Below are positions 1 to 12,217 of a stretch of DNA of 64,000 bases, piece by piece; position 1 is the stretch's first letter; each line of letters begins with the position of its first letter. Position numbers and translations under genes: made by a program. The notes beneath the pieces were generated by a model that saw nothing but the letters and a program-made list of their open reading frames with translations, did not search any database and had not been told where the DNA came from. This stretch comes from Corynebacterium xerosis NBRC 16721 = ATCC 373. Its GTDB lineage: Bacteria > Actinomycetota > Actinomycetes > Mycobacteriales > Mycobacteriaceae. Location: contig NZ_BCRD01000001.1 of the NCBI RefSeq assembly GCF_001552415.1, positions 611,225 to 675,224 on the forward strand, in the 5' to 3' direction.

Positions 1-540
1 CATCAGGCCGTCGTCGACCATGCCCTGGGCGCCGCACGCGGTTTCCTCGGCGGGCTGGAACAGGGCGATGAAGGTGCCGGACCAGTCTTCGCGGTTGGCG
101 TCGAGGATGGCGCAGGCGCCGAGCAGCGCCGTCATGTGGTGGTCGTGGCCGCAGGCGTGCATGACCTTGGAGGCGACGCCTTCGCGGGAGACGCCGTCGG
201 CGACGGAGGCGTAGTCCACGCCGGTGGCTTCTTCGACCGGCAGTGCGTCGATGTCGGCGCGGTAGAGCACCGTGGGGCCGTCGCCGTTGCGGAAGACGCC
301 GACCAATCCGTGGCCGCCGATGCCGGTGGTGATGCTGCAGTCGAACTCGGAGAGGCGGTGTGCCAGGAAGTCGGCGGTGCGCTCTTCGACGGCCGACAGT
401 TCCGGGTTGGCGTGCAGGTGCCGGTACACCGATTGCTGCCACGACAAGTCGACTCCGTGATCCGCGATGATCTCGGGGATCGTGCGGTACGGGCGGGCGT
501 CGGTCGGGGCGGTGGCGGACATCGGGTCGGTGAACCTCAT
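1..540 (-). CDS. M20-family amidohydrolase, N-terminal part (cut by window edge)
   Basis: The complement strand is open for 180 codons from the ATG at 540 to base 1, so the C-terminal half lies outside the window. The visible part carries the M20/IAA-amidohydrolase signatures: YRADIDALPV near residue 85, the metal-binding MHACGHDHHM near 117-126 and FQPAEE near 160. The family hydrolyses N-acyl or N-carbamoyl amino acids or similar amides with a two-metal centre; the substrate cannot be read here. No signal peptide is visible, so it is probably cytoplasmic. A second in-frame ATG at 522 is an alternative start; neither has a convincing ribosome binding site. Confidence 0.85.
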   Translation of the reverse strand, partial: MRFTDPMSATAPTDARPYRTIPEIIADHGVDLSWQQSVYRHLHANPELSAVEERTADFLAHRLSEFDCSITTGIGGHGLVGVFRNGDGPTVLYRADIDALPVEEATGVDYASVADGVSREGVASKVMHACGHDHHMTALLGACAILDANREDWSGTFIALFQPAEETACGAQGMVDDGLM

Positions 541-686
541 TCTGCGATTGTGCTTGCGGCGTGCGTGCGTGTCGTGCGGGGGGCTCGCGTGGTGTGAACC
601 ATGCGCGGTGTGAACCCCTGCGCGAAGTGCTCATGCCAGTGTACCGATCAGTCCATTTTCGGCTGGTCGGTTGAATTTCGCTGCCC
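541..686. other. Intergenic gap, no gene seen
   Basis: This stretch separates the amidohydrolase start from the 3' end of the DUF222/HNH gene. It should hold the amidohydrolase promoter. I see no clear -10 element, hairpin or small ORF with a supported start. Confidence 0.4.
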
Positions 687-2291
687 TCACGCCTGCGGAG
701 CCCCGTCATCGCCCCCGTCCGGTTCGCCGTCGGAGCCGGCTCCCCGCGAAAAGAACCTCCGGATCCGACGCCCCGGCGCGAGCCATCCGAGCGGATGGTG
801 ATTTTCCCGCGGCGCCCGGTCCGGATCCATCGACTTCGGCGGTATCCAGCGCACCTTGGGGTTCTCGGGGCCATGCCGCGCCCCATCTTCCCGCCCCCGA
901 GCTGCCCCGCGCCCGGATTTCCGGTCCTCCGGTGGCCCCGCCCTCGTCGTCCACCAGCGATTTTCGTCGGCCCGGTCGTCGTCGACGCGGCCGTGCATGA
1001 CGTAGTCGGCGAGCGTCATGGCGTCGACGTTCGTCGGCCCTCCCGTGTCCCACCTGTCGATGTGGTGAATGTCGCAGTAGGCGGGCGGCGACGATGACCC
1101 CGGCGCCGTACTCATCCCTTCTTCCGCGCACAGTGCGAGGTACTGGTTGAGGGAACCGGCGCGCCTCGACCGCCCGAACCACAGATTCCGCCCCCGGAAA
1201 TCCATCACCGACAGGAAGACGTCGCGCGCATCGGCCCCGCGGACGGCTTCTCCGATGGACGTCGTCGTGGCCACGTCCGTCAGCGCGGTGCCCGTCATCT
1301 TCGCCAGCTCCGAGATGTGCATGGTCACCACGATCGAGGTCGTCCCGCGTTTCGGCCGCAGCCTCTTCGCCGGACGGACGTTCGGCGCCGGGGAAGGGGC
1401 GGGAGGAGCGGGGGAGGTGGGAGGAGGCCCCTCATCCGGTCCTTCACCGGCCTCCTCATCCGACCCCTCGCTCCCGAACCCCGCGGCGATCGCCGCTTCC
1501 ACCGCATCGTGGCGACGCTGATCCGCGGTGCGGTCGTCGTCGGCACCCTTGGGCAGCAATGCCCCCGGCCCCGCAAAATCGGCCCACAGCCGCCGGAGAA
1601 TCGCGCCCAGCTCCGGCGTCACGTGCCCGCTGATCCGGGACATGTTGTCTCCGTCGGGTTGCGACAACCGCACGCTGCGGCGCCGCTGCCGGTCCTCGTC
1701 GGAATACGGGTCATCCAGCCCCAGCAACGCGCGCAGCATCGGCCCGAGATGCCGCAGATCATCGACCTGCACCTTGTCCAGCAAATCGGCGATGTGCGGA
1801 TCGGCGACGTGGACCAGTTCGTTGCCCCGCTCGGGCAGTTCGTCCAGCGCCTTGTGGATCAGCTCCACCGCATCTGCGCCCGCCACGCCCTCCTCCACGC
1901 GTTGGCGCACCGCCGGCAGGTCGTGTTTCGGCGGCCGGTCTTGGGCCTCGGCCCTCTGCAGCCGGTGCGCCGCGGCCAATCGCCGCCGCGCCTCGGCCCG
2001 CGACACGTGCGCGTTCTCGACGAGTTTCCGCATGGCCACGGGTGTTTGCTTTACGACGCGCCCGTTCGCCGTCGCCGACAAATACTCCGTGTCGACGGTG
2101 GCGAGCCGACGGCGCGCGGTTTCCAATTCGACGTAGAGCTCGTGCCGGGCGTCGTCATCGAGGAGGTCCCAGCCTCCCGCCATGACGTCGACGGCGGCGG
2201 AGAAGTGCCCGACCGCTTCGCGCAAGTCCGCGACGCACCCGGCGGGCCGCCCGGTGCCCGTCGAACCGTTGCCATCGCCCCCGTTGGTCAC
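687..2291 (-). CDS. DUF222/HNH (13E12-repeat-like) protein with degenerate HNH core
   Basis: About 534 residues. The N-terminal half is an alpha-helical DUF222-type region (arginine-rich helices near VSRAEARRRLAAAHRL, then GHVTPELGAILRR). A Pro/Glu-rich linker follows at about 280-315, then the C-terminal HNH-like part with FRGRNLWFGRSRR and CDIHHIDRWDTGGPTN. In the family as I know it, Cys pairs flank this HHI core. Here those positions read GMSTAPGSSS and LADYVMHGRVDD, so the metal-binding cysteines appear lost while the two histidines remain. It may therefore be nuclease-dead. The start is taken as GTG 2291, because a TACTCT -10 lies 6 nt upstream; a TTG at 2321 is an in-frame alternative. 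Copies of this family are typically multiple in Mycobacteriales genomes, and their role is unknown. Confidence 0.7.
   Translation of the reverse strand: MTNGGDGNGSTGTGRPAGCVADLREAVGHFSAAVDVMAGGWDLLDDDARHELYVELETARRRLATVDTEYLSATANGRVVKQTPVAMRKLVENAHVSRAEARRRLAAAHRLQRAEAQDRPPKHDLPAVRQRVEEGVAGADAVELIHKALDELPERGNELVHVADPHIADLLDKVQVDDLRHLGPMLRALLGLDDPYSDEDRQRRRSVRLSQPDGDNMSRISGHVTPELGAILRRLWADFAGPGALLPKGADDDRTADQRRHDAVEAAIAAGFGSEGSDEEAGEGPDEGPPPTSPAPPAPSPAPNVRPAKRLRPKRGTTSIVVTMHISELAKMTGTALTDVATTTSIGEAVRGADARDVFLSVMDFRGRNLWFGRSRRAGSLNQYLALCAEEGMSTAPGSSSPPAYCDIHHIDRWDTGGPTNVDAMTLADYVMHGRVDDDRADENRWWTTRAGPPEDRKSGRGAARGREDGARHGPENPKVRWIPPKSMDPDRAPRENHHPLGWLAPGRRIRRFFSRGAGSDGEPDGGDDGAPQA
2048..2064 (+). 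repeat. Dispersed motif copy, GCTTTACGACG plus CGCCCG
   Basis: Core GCTTTACGACG followed by CGCCCG, one base longer than the 16-mer consensus. It lies inside the DUF222/HNH gene, antisense to it. Confidence 0.5.
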
Positions 2292-2461
2292 GGGAACAGA
2301 GTATCTAATGCACCGGATCAAATGGGGCGAAAATAGCCCCTGAGTCGAACAAATGATCGACTCAACATCTCAAAATCGAAGCCCTCCACCGCAACTCGGT
2401 GTTCGAACGGGCCGCCCCGCAAGCCCGCCGTTTGCGCCGGTACTGCGAATGGGGGTGGCGC

Positions 2462-2477
2462 CGGGCCGTCGTCAAGC
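2462..2477 (-). repeat. Dispersed 16-bp motif, exact copy GCTTGACGACGGCCCG
   Basis: On the minus strand this reads GCTTGACGACGGCCCG. It sits 13 bp beyond the stop of the DUF4921 gene, in the same orientation as that gene. An identical 16-mer is at 24742. Confidence 0.75.
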
Positions 2478-2490
2478 GAAAAGCAAGCCC

Positions 2491-3840
2491 TTACAACCGC
2501 GACTCCGTGGACACCTGCGGGTTGTAGTGCAGGGAGTTCGGCCGGCAGGCGCACTCGACGGCGATGCGGGTATCGGCGGCGATGCGGCGCTCGTCGCGCA
2601 GGCGGTACAGCTGCGGCACGACGCGATCGCGCAGGGCCTGCGGGGAGATGGTGTTCAGGTAGATCTTCGTGCCGCCCTCGAACCCGGCGAGGTTGGACAC
2701 GCGCCACTTGATCATGACGCGCCACGGCATCCGCACGTCCAGGTCGATGGGCCGGTGGTGCCACTCCTCGTTGCACGGCACGTCGGGGCCGGCGGCGGCG
2801 TGGCAGGCGTGGATGAGGTCGCTCATGCCCGCGACCTCCTCCGGCGTCTGCCGCCATGGCTCGCAGGTCGGCGACTTCGAGTGGATCTCCAGGGTGGGGT
2901 AGCGGTGCCCGAAACCCGCGAACGCCACCGCGTGGTCGTTCTCGGCGATGACCAGGTTGTGCCGCGCGGCGTAGTCGACGGCGAACTCGTTGTACATGTT
3001 CGGGTTCTCGCGCAGGCGGCGGATCTCCTGCTCGAGCTGCTCGCCGTGCTCGTCGATGGCCACGAGCTGCTTGTGCAGGTGGTCGAAGCTCGCGCCCGCC
3101 GGCTTGAGCCAGTTCTGGAACGCCGCGACGTAGCGCACGTACCGGTTGCGGCGGTACAGGTCGGCCATGGACTCGACGGTGAAGGCGATGAACGCCCGGT
3201 GCTCGTCGACGGTCAGTGTGCCCGACGACGCCAGCTGGTCGTCGCGGGTCGCCCCATCGACGAAGTGCCGCCGCGCCACGATGACGTCGTGCCCGCCGGC
3301 GAAGTAGCCGGGCGCGTGCTCCAGCAGCTCGCCGTCGGTCAGCGCCGCGACCTTCTCCGGTGCCTGCCCCGCGGCCTTGAGCCGGGTACGGACGATGGCC
3401 AGCACGTGTTCGCGCCCCGCCGGGTCGGCGAGGTAGCGGGCCATGCGGGAGCGGGTCTCGTCGTCGGGGATGAACCCGTAGTTGGCGGCCCAGTAGTCGT
3501 AGCTGACGATCTCGAACAGGTTGGGCACCCGCCGGAACTCCGCGACGGTGTCGTGGATCTGGCCGGGCAGGACGCCGTGGATGGTGCGGAAACCGGTCGG
3601 GGCGGAATCGTCGCGCACCACGCGCGACTTCTCCGGCGGCGTCTGCAGCGCATTGTCGGAACCGAACGCGTCGCGTGCGGTGAAGTCCGCGTCCGTCAGC
3701 GGCTTCGGATCGGGCCGCGAGATGCCCAGCGGGCGGTTGCCGCGCCCGGGGACCGTCCAGACCTGGGTGCCGGAGAATGGGTTGAGCTGCTTGACAGTGC
3801 CATCCGCGAGCGTGACCAACGGCGTTCCGATTTCCTGCAT
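2491..3840 (-). CDS. DUF4921 family protein, galactose-1-phosphate uridylyltransferase-like
   Basis: 449 residues and no membrane segment. SFDHLHKQLV near residue 260 and the following NEFAVDYAARHNLVIAENDHAVAFAGFGHRYPTLEI region (described in parts) resemble the His-x-His active-site strand and second half of GalT/HIT-superfamily nucleotidylyltransferases. I recognise the sequence as DUF4921, a family common in corynebacteria without an assigned reaction; GalT-like chemistry is an inference. It lies 9 bp downstream of glycerate kinase on the same strand, but has its own -10 (TAATCT, 3847-3852) 6 nt before the ATG. It is therefore probably also made from a leaderless transcript that starts inside the preceding stop region. 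Confidence 0.7.
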   Translation of the reverse strand: MQEIGTPLVTLADGTVKQLNPFSGTQVWTVPGRGNRPLGISRPDPKPLTDADFTARDAFGSDNALQTPPEKSRVVRDDSAPTGFRTIHGVLPGQIHDTVAEFRRVPNLFEIVSYDYWAANYGFIPDDETRSRMARYLADPAGREHVLAIVRTRLKAAGQAPEKVAALTDGELLEHAPGYFAGGHDVIVARRHFVDGATRDDQLASSGTLTVDEHRAFIAFTVESMADLYRRNRYVRYVAAFQNWLKPAGASFDHLHKQLVAIDEHGEQLEQEIRRLRENPNMYNEFAVDYAARHNLVIAENDHAVAFAGFGHRYPTLEIHSKSPTCEPWRQTPEEVAGMSDLIHACHAAAGPDVPCNEEWHHRPIDLDVRMPWRVMIKWRVSNLAGFEGGTKIYLNTISPQALRDRVVPQLYRLRDERRIAADTRIAVECACRPNSLHYNPQVSTESRL

Positions 3841-3849
3841 GCCCCCAGA

Positions 3850-5109
3850 TTACGACCGCCGCGGAATCCTCGCCGCGTTCCCCGCCGCGTTCCCCGCTTC
3901 GCTCCCCGCTCCGGCACCGGTCCCGCGCCGGGCGTCGAGGGTGGCCAGGCGGGCCGCCTCCCGCAGTTGGTCCAGGGTCCGCGCCATGGGCCAGGGAAGG
4001 GCGGTGGCCCCGGCACTTCGCTTGACGACGACCGCGTCCCACTCCACCCGGCCCCCGATCAGATGCACCGGGATGGGACGGGCACCCGGGGATGGCGGCG
4101 TCGCCGCGCGGGCGACGATCCAGCCGAGGACCTTGCCTTCGTGGCTCTGGGCGTCGATGGAACCTTCGCCGGTGAGGATGAGATCGACGGGAACGTCACC
4201 GTCCAACGCCGCTTCCAGCCCCGTGGCCCGGGCGAGCAGCGGAGCGCCGCGCTCGATGGTGAGGGACGCCGGAGAATGGTCCGGACAATAGTCCGCGCCC
4301 GCGATCGCCGCGATGCCCACCGGCGTCGCGCCCGCCGCGCCGTAGCCGGGTTCCCCGGGATCGACGCCGCACAGGCGGCACCACGTCAACAGGGCCGAGG
4401 TGAGCTGGTCCACCTGCTCCGGCGACGCCCCCTTCTGCGGGCCGAAGACCGCTGGGGCATCCCGGGGAGAGGTGGTGACGTCGAGGACCAGCGTCCACCG
4501 GGCGCGCCGGGCGCGAGGGTCGAGGCCCGCGAGGTCCAGGCGCGCGGCGTCGGCCAGCGTGGCACCGCCGCGGGGAAGCTCCCGGCCATCCGCGCCGAGG
4601 ATGCGGGCACCCAGCGCGGTGATCAGCCCGGCGCCGCCGTCCGTGGTCGCCGAGCCGCCGAGGCACAAGGTGACGTCGTCGGCGCCGGCGGCCAGGCAGT
4701 CGAGGATCAACTCGCCCGTGCCGAACGTCGACGCGCCGGAAGCGTCGGGGGAGTCCGCGACGGCCGGCAGCCCCGACGCCGACGCCAGGTCCAGCACCGC
4801 CCGCCCCGGCGCGGGCTCCCACCAACGCGCGGTGATCGGGCGGCCGATGGCGTCGACGGTGGCGACGTCATGGGCGGTGGCGCCTGTGCCGTCTATGCCA
4901 ACGGGGCCTGTGCCGCCTGCCGTCCCCGCCCACGCCTGCGCGAGCAACTCGGCCGTGCCTTCGCCGCCGTCGGCCATGGGGACGGCGATCGCCCGCGCCC
5001 CAGCGTCGCGCGCCCCCGCGGCCATCGCCTCGGCGGCCTCCCGCGCGGTGGCGGTGCCCTTGAAGCTGTCGGGGCAGCAGATGACGGTGAATTCGGCCTG
5101 CGCGTCCAT
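3850..5109 (-). CDS. glxK: Glycerate kinase, type 1 (GlxK/GarK family)
   Basis: 419 residues, slightly longer than the usual 370-390 because of a Gly/Ala/Arg-rich tail after about residue 390. Family motifs are all present: PDSFKG near 14, ADGGEGT near 46, SASGLPAV, LGGSATTDGGAGL near 150 and LTGEGSIDAQS near 315. The enzyme phosphorylates D-glycerate (2-phosphoglycerate for this class) in the cytoplasm, feeding glyoxylate or serine-derived carbon into glycolysis. It is divergent from the small gene at 5156. A copy of the dispersed motif lies in its coding sequence at 4020-4036, at WDAVVVKRSAG. Confidence 0.88.
   Translation of the reverse strand: MDAQAEFTVICCPDSFKGTATAREAAEAMAAGARDAGARAIAVPMADGGEGTAELLAQAWAGTAGGTGPVGIDGTGATAHDVATVDAIGRPITARWWEPAPGRAVLDLASASGLPAVADSPDASGASTFGTGELILDCLAAGADDVTLCLGGSATTDGGAGLITALGARILGADGRELPRGGATLADAARLDLAGLDPRARRARWTLVLDVTTSPRDAPAVFGPQKGASPEQVDQLTSALLTWCRLCGVDPGEPGYGAAGATPVGIAAIAGADYCPDHSPASLTIERGAPLLARATGLEAALDGDVPVDLILTGEGSIDAQSHEGKVLGWIVARAATPPSPGARPIPVHLIGGRVEWDAVVVKRSAGATALPWPMARTLDQLREAARLATLDARRGTGAGAGSEAGNAAGNAARIPRRS
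4020..4036 (+). repeat. Dispersed motif copy, GCTTGACGACGACCGCG
   Basis: Core GCTTGACGACG, then ACCGCG. It is antisense within glycerate kinase, where it encodes part of the VVVKRSAG segment near the C-terminus. Confidence 0.5.
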
Positions 5110-5143
5110 GCGCCCATCATGGCGCGGAGCAGTCGAGTGAGGG

Positions 5144-5149
5144 TACCCT
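5144..5149 (+). promoter_or_regulatory. Leaderless -10 element inside a 12-bp palindrome
   Basis: TACCCT lies 6 nt before the ATG at 5156, the spacing seen at many genes here. It is embedded in the perfect palindrome GAGGGTACCCTC (5139-5150), which could be an operator or simply read as a symmetrical -10 on both strands. Confidence 0.5.
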
Positions 5150-5155
5150 CACCGC

Positions 5156-5539
5156 ATGCCCGCAATCATCTTCGAATGTCTCGTACCGCCCGCCGATTCC
5201 GACGATCTCGCCCGCGCCTTCGCCGCCCGCCTCGGCCAGCTGGAGGCCGAGGGCAAGATCTCCAACGCCGACGTCATCGTCTCCGATGCGCCCGCCGACG
5301 ACCAGCTCCTGGAGCAGTGGGAGCGAGAGAACCCCGACGAACCCGTCGGCGACCGCACCATGCGCCGCTACACGCTCGACCTCGCCGGGCTGGAGGGTTC
5401 GCTCAACGCGCTGACCATGGACCTCTCGCGGTTGCTGACGCCCGCGGCAAAACTTCCCGACGACCCGGTGCTCCGCGAGTTCGACGACATGCTCGAGGAG
5501 GTCGCCCGCTACCCGTGGTCCGTGGCGGTGCGCCCCTGA
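5156..5539 (+). CDS. Small hypothetical protein, 127 aa
   Basis: I do not recognise a family. The protein is acidic, lacks membrane segments or a signal peptide, and begins MPAIIFECLVPP followed by a helix-rich stretch. The sequence YTLDLAGLEGSLNALTMDLSRLL at about 68-90 (given here only as its position and Leu pattern) suggests an amphipathic helix. It could be a small alpha/beta cytosolic protein. The start is supported by a TACCCT -10 at 5144-5149, 6 nt upstream. It diverges from glycerate kinase with only 46 bp between starts, so the two may share control. Confidence 0.65.
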   Translation: MPAIIFECLVPPADSDDLARAFAARLGQLEAEGKISNADVIVSDAPADDQLLEQWERENPDEPVGDRTMRRYTLDLAGLEGSLNALTMDLSRLLTPAAKLPDDPVLREFDDMLEEVARYPWSVAVRP

Positions 5540-5861
5540 TCCCGCCCCGAGTGACGAGTTTCACGCCGGGCCGTCGTAAAGCGAAGAAACCCGCGCATCG
5601 GTCCGCCAATGTTTCCGACGTGTTTCGCGCCCGTTTCCCGCCCATTTCCGCGGGCCATCAATGGGGGTGACCATTGGGGGCGGCGCGTAACGGGGTCGCC
5701 CCGCGCGTTTCCGTGTCGGCGAAGAGCATGAAACAATGCACTTTGGTAAAAACCATCTCCCCGTCCCGGTCGGCGCTTCACGCGCGGTCCCGTGAATCGG
5801 CGGGCCCCAGGGGCCCGGCGTCGAGCAGGTGCGCCGGACGGGAGCGAAGAAAGGTGCTTAG
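5540..5861. other. Intergenic region upstream of gdhA, with a dispersed motif copy
   Basis: About 320 bp without a supported gene. It holds an exact copy of the dispersed motif (5567-5582), then sequence that must contain the gdhA promoter and leader. A good ribosome binding site (GAAAGG) precedes the gdhA TTG. I could not identify an AmtR-type nitrogen-control box with confidence. Confidence 0.5.
5567..5582 (-). repeat. Dispersed 16-bp motif, exact copy GCTTTACGACGGCCCG
   Basis: On the minus strand this reads GCTTTACGACGGCCCG, 27 bp after the stop of the 127-aa gene. An identical 16-mer lies at 63761. Confidence 0.75.
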
Positions 5862-7205
<1,344 letters not shown>

Positions 7206-7224
7206 CGTTAACTAGCGCTTTTCC

Positions 7225-7240
7225 GCTTCACGACGACCCA
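7225..7240 (+). repeat. Dispersed motif copy, GCTTCACGACGACCCA
   Basis: Core GCTTCACGACG, 20 bp after the gdhA stop and preceded by a T-rich stretch. It departs from the 16-mer consensus only in the fifth base and at the 3' end. Confidence 0.55.
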
Positions 7241-7285
7241 CGCCCACGTCGGGCGGCCCCGGCAGGGGAGGTAACATTCCCCGCC

Positions 7286-8041
7286 ATGGACCTTTCGACG
7301 TGGGCGTTGCTCGTCATCGCCGTGGTTGCCCTGGTGGGGGCGTGCCTGCAACGGGTCTCCGGCATGGGGCTGGGGCTGATCGGCGCGCCGGTGCTGAGCC
7401 TGATCGTGGGGCCGGTGGCGGGCGTGCTGATCATCAACGTCCTCGCGGCCGTCAACGCGATCTTCCAGACGCTGTCGGTGCGCGAGAACGTGGATTGGCG
7501 GAAGTTCTGGTTGATCGGCCCGGTGATGCTCGCCGGGGCGATCCCGGGCGCCTGGGTCGTCCATTCCACGCCGACGGCGCCGTTGCAGGTCATCGTCGGC
7601 GCTCTGGTTCTGTTGGGGCTGACGGTGACCACCATCATGCCCAACCACGTGCGCATCGACGGCCGCGGTTACGCGATGGCCTCCGGTGCGGCCGGCGGGT
7701 TCATGAACACCCTGGCCGGCATCGCCGGGCCCGCCATCACCGTCTACGCGCAGGCCAGCCGGTGGCCGCAGAAGACGTTCGCGGCGACGCTGCAGCCGCT
7801 GTTCTTCGTCTCCGGGGCCGTGTCGCTGACGGTGAAGGAATTGTCGGCCGCCGAACCGATCATCCCGCATGCGCCCTGGCACCTGTGGGCCATCGGCCTG
7901 GTGGCCATGGTGGCGGGCCTGAAGATCGGCACCGTCATCGCCAAGCGCACCGACGTGCGGAAAGCCCGGCGGCTGGCGCTGATCGTCGCCTCCACCGGCG
8001 CGGCGGTGACGCTGGTCCGCGGCCTCATCGGGATGTTCTAG
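7286..8041 (+). CDS. TauE/SafE-family membrane exporter
   Basis: 251 residues with about seven to eight hydrophobic segments, the first being LLVIAVVALVGACLQ. The family (DUF81) moves sulfite, sulfoacetate or related organic anions across the membrane; the substrate is not evident. Conserved-looking features are the GMGLGLIGAPVLSLI and GGFMNTLAGIAGPAITVYA repeats that form the pseudo-symmetric halves. The start ATG 7286 is 8 nt after a TAACAT -10 (7272-7277), so it is likely leaderless. The same DNA can fold GGGGA with TCCCC around the -10. It converges on the ABC transporter operon. Confidence 0.8.
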   Translation: MDLSTWALLVIAVVALVGACLQRVSGMGLGLIGAPVLSLIVGPVAGVLIINVLAAVNAIFQTLSVRENVDWRKFWLIGPVMLAGAIPGAWVVHSTPTAPLQVIVGALVLLGLTVTTIMPNHVRIDGRGYAMASGAAGGFMNTLAGIAGPAITVYAQASRWPQKTFAATLQPLFFVSGAVSLTVKELSAAEPIIPHAPWHLWAIGLVAMVAGLKIGTVIAKRTDVRKARRLALIVASTGAAVTLVRGLIGMF

Positions 8042-8113
8042 GAGCCGGTGCCGAGCGGAGCAGCCAAGCTGGGACAGCGCCGCCCGGAACATCCCCGCCT
8101 GGAACAGGGCAGC

Positions 8114-8919
<806 letters not shown>

Positions 8920-8923
<4 letters not shown>

Positions 8924-9897
8924 CGCTGATCCTCCTCGTAGTTGGCGCGCTCGGACTTCTCCACGACGCGGGCGTTGACCGGGGGCACGCCCTCGGCGTC
9001 GGCGAGGGCCGCGAGCTGGCGGGCGGTGAGATGGCGCGTGGCGCCCTTGGCGAAGTGCTTCTCCAGGAAATGCTGGCCGACCATCAGGATCGACGTGATG
9101 ACCAGGTACCAGGTGGCGGCGACGAGCAGCATCGGCACCGGCAGGAACAGCTCGTTGGCGATGTCCGTGGCGCGGCCGTAGAGCTCGGCGGTGTAGGGCA
9201 CCGCGACGACCAGCGAGGTGGTCTTCAGCAGCGAGATGAACTCGTTGCCCGTCGGCGGGATGATGATGCGCATCGCCTGGGGCAGCACCGTGCGGCGGAT
9301 GGTCTGGCCCCAGCTCATGCCCAGGGCCTTCGACGCCTCCGTCTGGCCCTCCGGGACCGCCTGGATGCCGGCGCGGACGATCTCGGCCATGTAGGCGGCC
9401 TCGTTGAGGCCCAGGCCCAGCACGGCGAGCAGGAACGTGTTCTGCAGCGCCGTCTGCAGGTCCAGCTCGGCGAAGCCGACGTTGACGGAGCTGTAGATGG
9501 TGCCCAGCAGGCCCCAGAAGACCAGCTGGACGTAGACCGGGGTGCCGCGGAAGATCCACAGGTAGACCCACGAAATGGTCGACAGCACCGGGTTGTCGGA
9601 CATGCGCAGCACCGCGATGAGCGCACCGCCGACGATGCCGATGAGCATCGCCAGGATCGTCAGGGCCAGCGTGTGCAGCGCGGCCTCCGCGATGCGGGTG
9701 TCCAGGAGGTACTTGAAGTACACGTCCCAGTGGTAGGCCTCGTTGCGGGCGGCGCCGATGACGAACCACGCGGCCAGCGCCAGCAGGATGGCGGCGCCGA
9801 TCCACCGGCCCGGGTGGGGCAGCGGCTTGGCCTTGATGGGCGCGTCGAGCTCGCGCTCGGTCGGCTCGTGGCGGGAGCCGTCGGTCGTCTCCGTCAT
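8920..9897 (-). CDS. Polar amino-acid ABC transporter, permease subunit
   Basis: 325 residues with about 55 cytoplasmic N-terminal residues, then transmembrane segments starting at [19 protein letters not shown]. The EAA loop that docks the ATPase is visible as [20 protein letters not shown] near 185. One permease gene only, so it probably acts as a homodimer. Start ATG 9897 (MTETTDGS) overlaps the stop of the binding-protein gene as ATGA. The further upstream in-frame codon at 9954 lies inside that gene and is rejected. Confidence 0.9.
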
Positions 9898-10790
9898 CGG
9901 ATGTCCTCTCCATTGATGCGCGCCTGGTCCACGGCGCCGTCGTCGAGCCCCCACATGGTCAGGATGCGCTCGTACTCACCGGTGTCGATGAGGTGCTGCA
10001 ATGCGTCGGCCAGCAGCGGGGCCAATTCCGAGTCCTTCGGCACCGGCCAGCCGAAGGGGGCGCCGTCGTAGATGTCGCCGGCCATCTCCAGCTTCCCGTC
10101 GGCGCGGGCGACGGCCCACGCGGACACGGGGGAGTCGGCGGCCATCGCGTCGGCGCGGCCGAGGACGACCGCCGTCGCCGCGGTTCCCGCGTCCTGGTAA
10201 GCCAGGCGCTTGATCGGCTCCTTGCCCTCCTCGACGCAGGCGGCGCTGCGGGCGGGCAGGTCCTCCATCTCCGCGACGGTGCCGCGCTGGACGGCGATCT
10301 CGCGTCCACAGGCGTCGTCCGGCGTGATGGTCGAACCCGCCGGGCGCGCCCACTGCAGGCCGGTGTCCAGGTAATCGACGAAGTCGTACGTCTGGCGCCG
10401 TTCGTCGTTGCTGGTGAAACCGGACGCGCCGAAGTCGACGGTGCCCGCCGAAATCGACGGCAGGATCAGCGTGAAGTCCTGCTCGCGCACGACCAGGTCC
10501 AGGTCGAGCACGTTGGCCGCGGCGCGGGCGAGATCGAGGTCGAAGCCGATGATCTGCCCGCCCGCGTCCTTGAACTCCAGCGGCGCGAACGGCGGGTTGG
10601 TGCCGATCGAGATGGTGCCGCGGGCGCGGATGTCCTCCGGCACCCGTTCGGCGAGTTCGGGCACGGCGTCCGGGGCCACCGGTTCCCACCCGTCGGGATG
10701 GCCGCCTTCGTCGTTGGTGACACAGCCGGCCAACCCCAATGTCAGTGCGGCCGCCAGCGAAGCCGCGGCGGCGGCGAGGGGTCGTCTCAT
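9894..10790 (-). CDS. Polar amino-acid ABC transporter, substrate-binding lipoprotein
   Basis: 298 residues. A signal sequence ends in the lipobox LAGC (Cys at about residue 23), so it should be anchored outside the membrane. The mature part is a family-3 solute-binding protein: [16 protein letters not shown], then [18 protein letters not shown]. The ligand is likely a polar or acidic amino acid but cannot be fixed by reading. A TAAAGT -10 (10799-10804) lies 8 nt before the ATG and overlaps the malic enzyme stop, so the operon likely has its own leaderless promoter. Confidence 0.9.
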   Translation of the reverse strand: MRRPLAAAAASLAAALTLGLAGCVTNDEGGHPDGWEPVAPDAVPELAERVPEDIRARGTISIGTNPPFAPLEFKDAGGQIIGFDLDLARAAANVLDLDLVVREQDFTLILPSISAGTVDFGASGFTSNDERRQTYDFVDYLDTGLQWARPAGSTITPDDACGREIAVQRGTVAEMEDLPARSAACVEEGKEPIKRLAYQDAGTAATAVVLGRADAMAADSPVSAWAVARADGKLEMAGDIYDGAPFGWPVPKDSELAPLLADALQHLIDTGEYERILTMWGLDDGAVDQARINGEDIR

Positions 10791-10801
10791 GGGAGACGAC
10801 T

Positions 10802-12088
<1,287 letters not shown>

Positions 12089-12217
12089 CTGCGTCGGCTC
12101 CTCGTTCGTCGGACGGGCGTCGTTCGCCCGTCGGTTCGTCAAGACAGCCTAATCGACGGCGTTCGCGGCGCATGCGAGAGCGTCCCGCGCAACCCCGCCG
12201 GGCTCCACCGGCCGGGC

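Noticed and set aside
2353..5670. Very long open frame antisense to the DUF4921 and glycerate kinase genes
   Set aside because: High-GC DNA gives long open antisense frames; its translation is Arg/Gly/Pro-rich without any motif, whereas the minus-strand genes show clear families.
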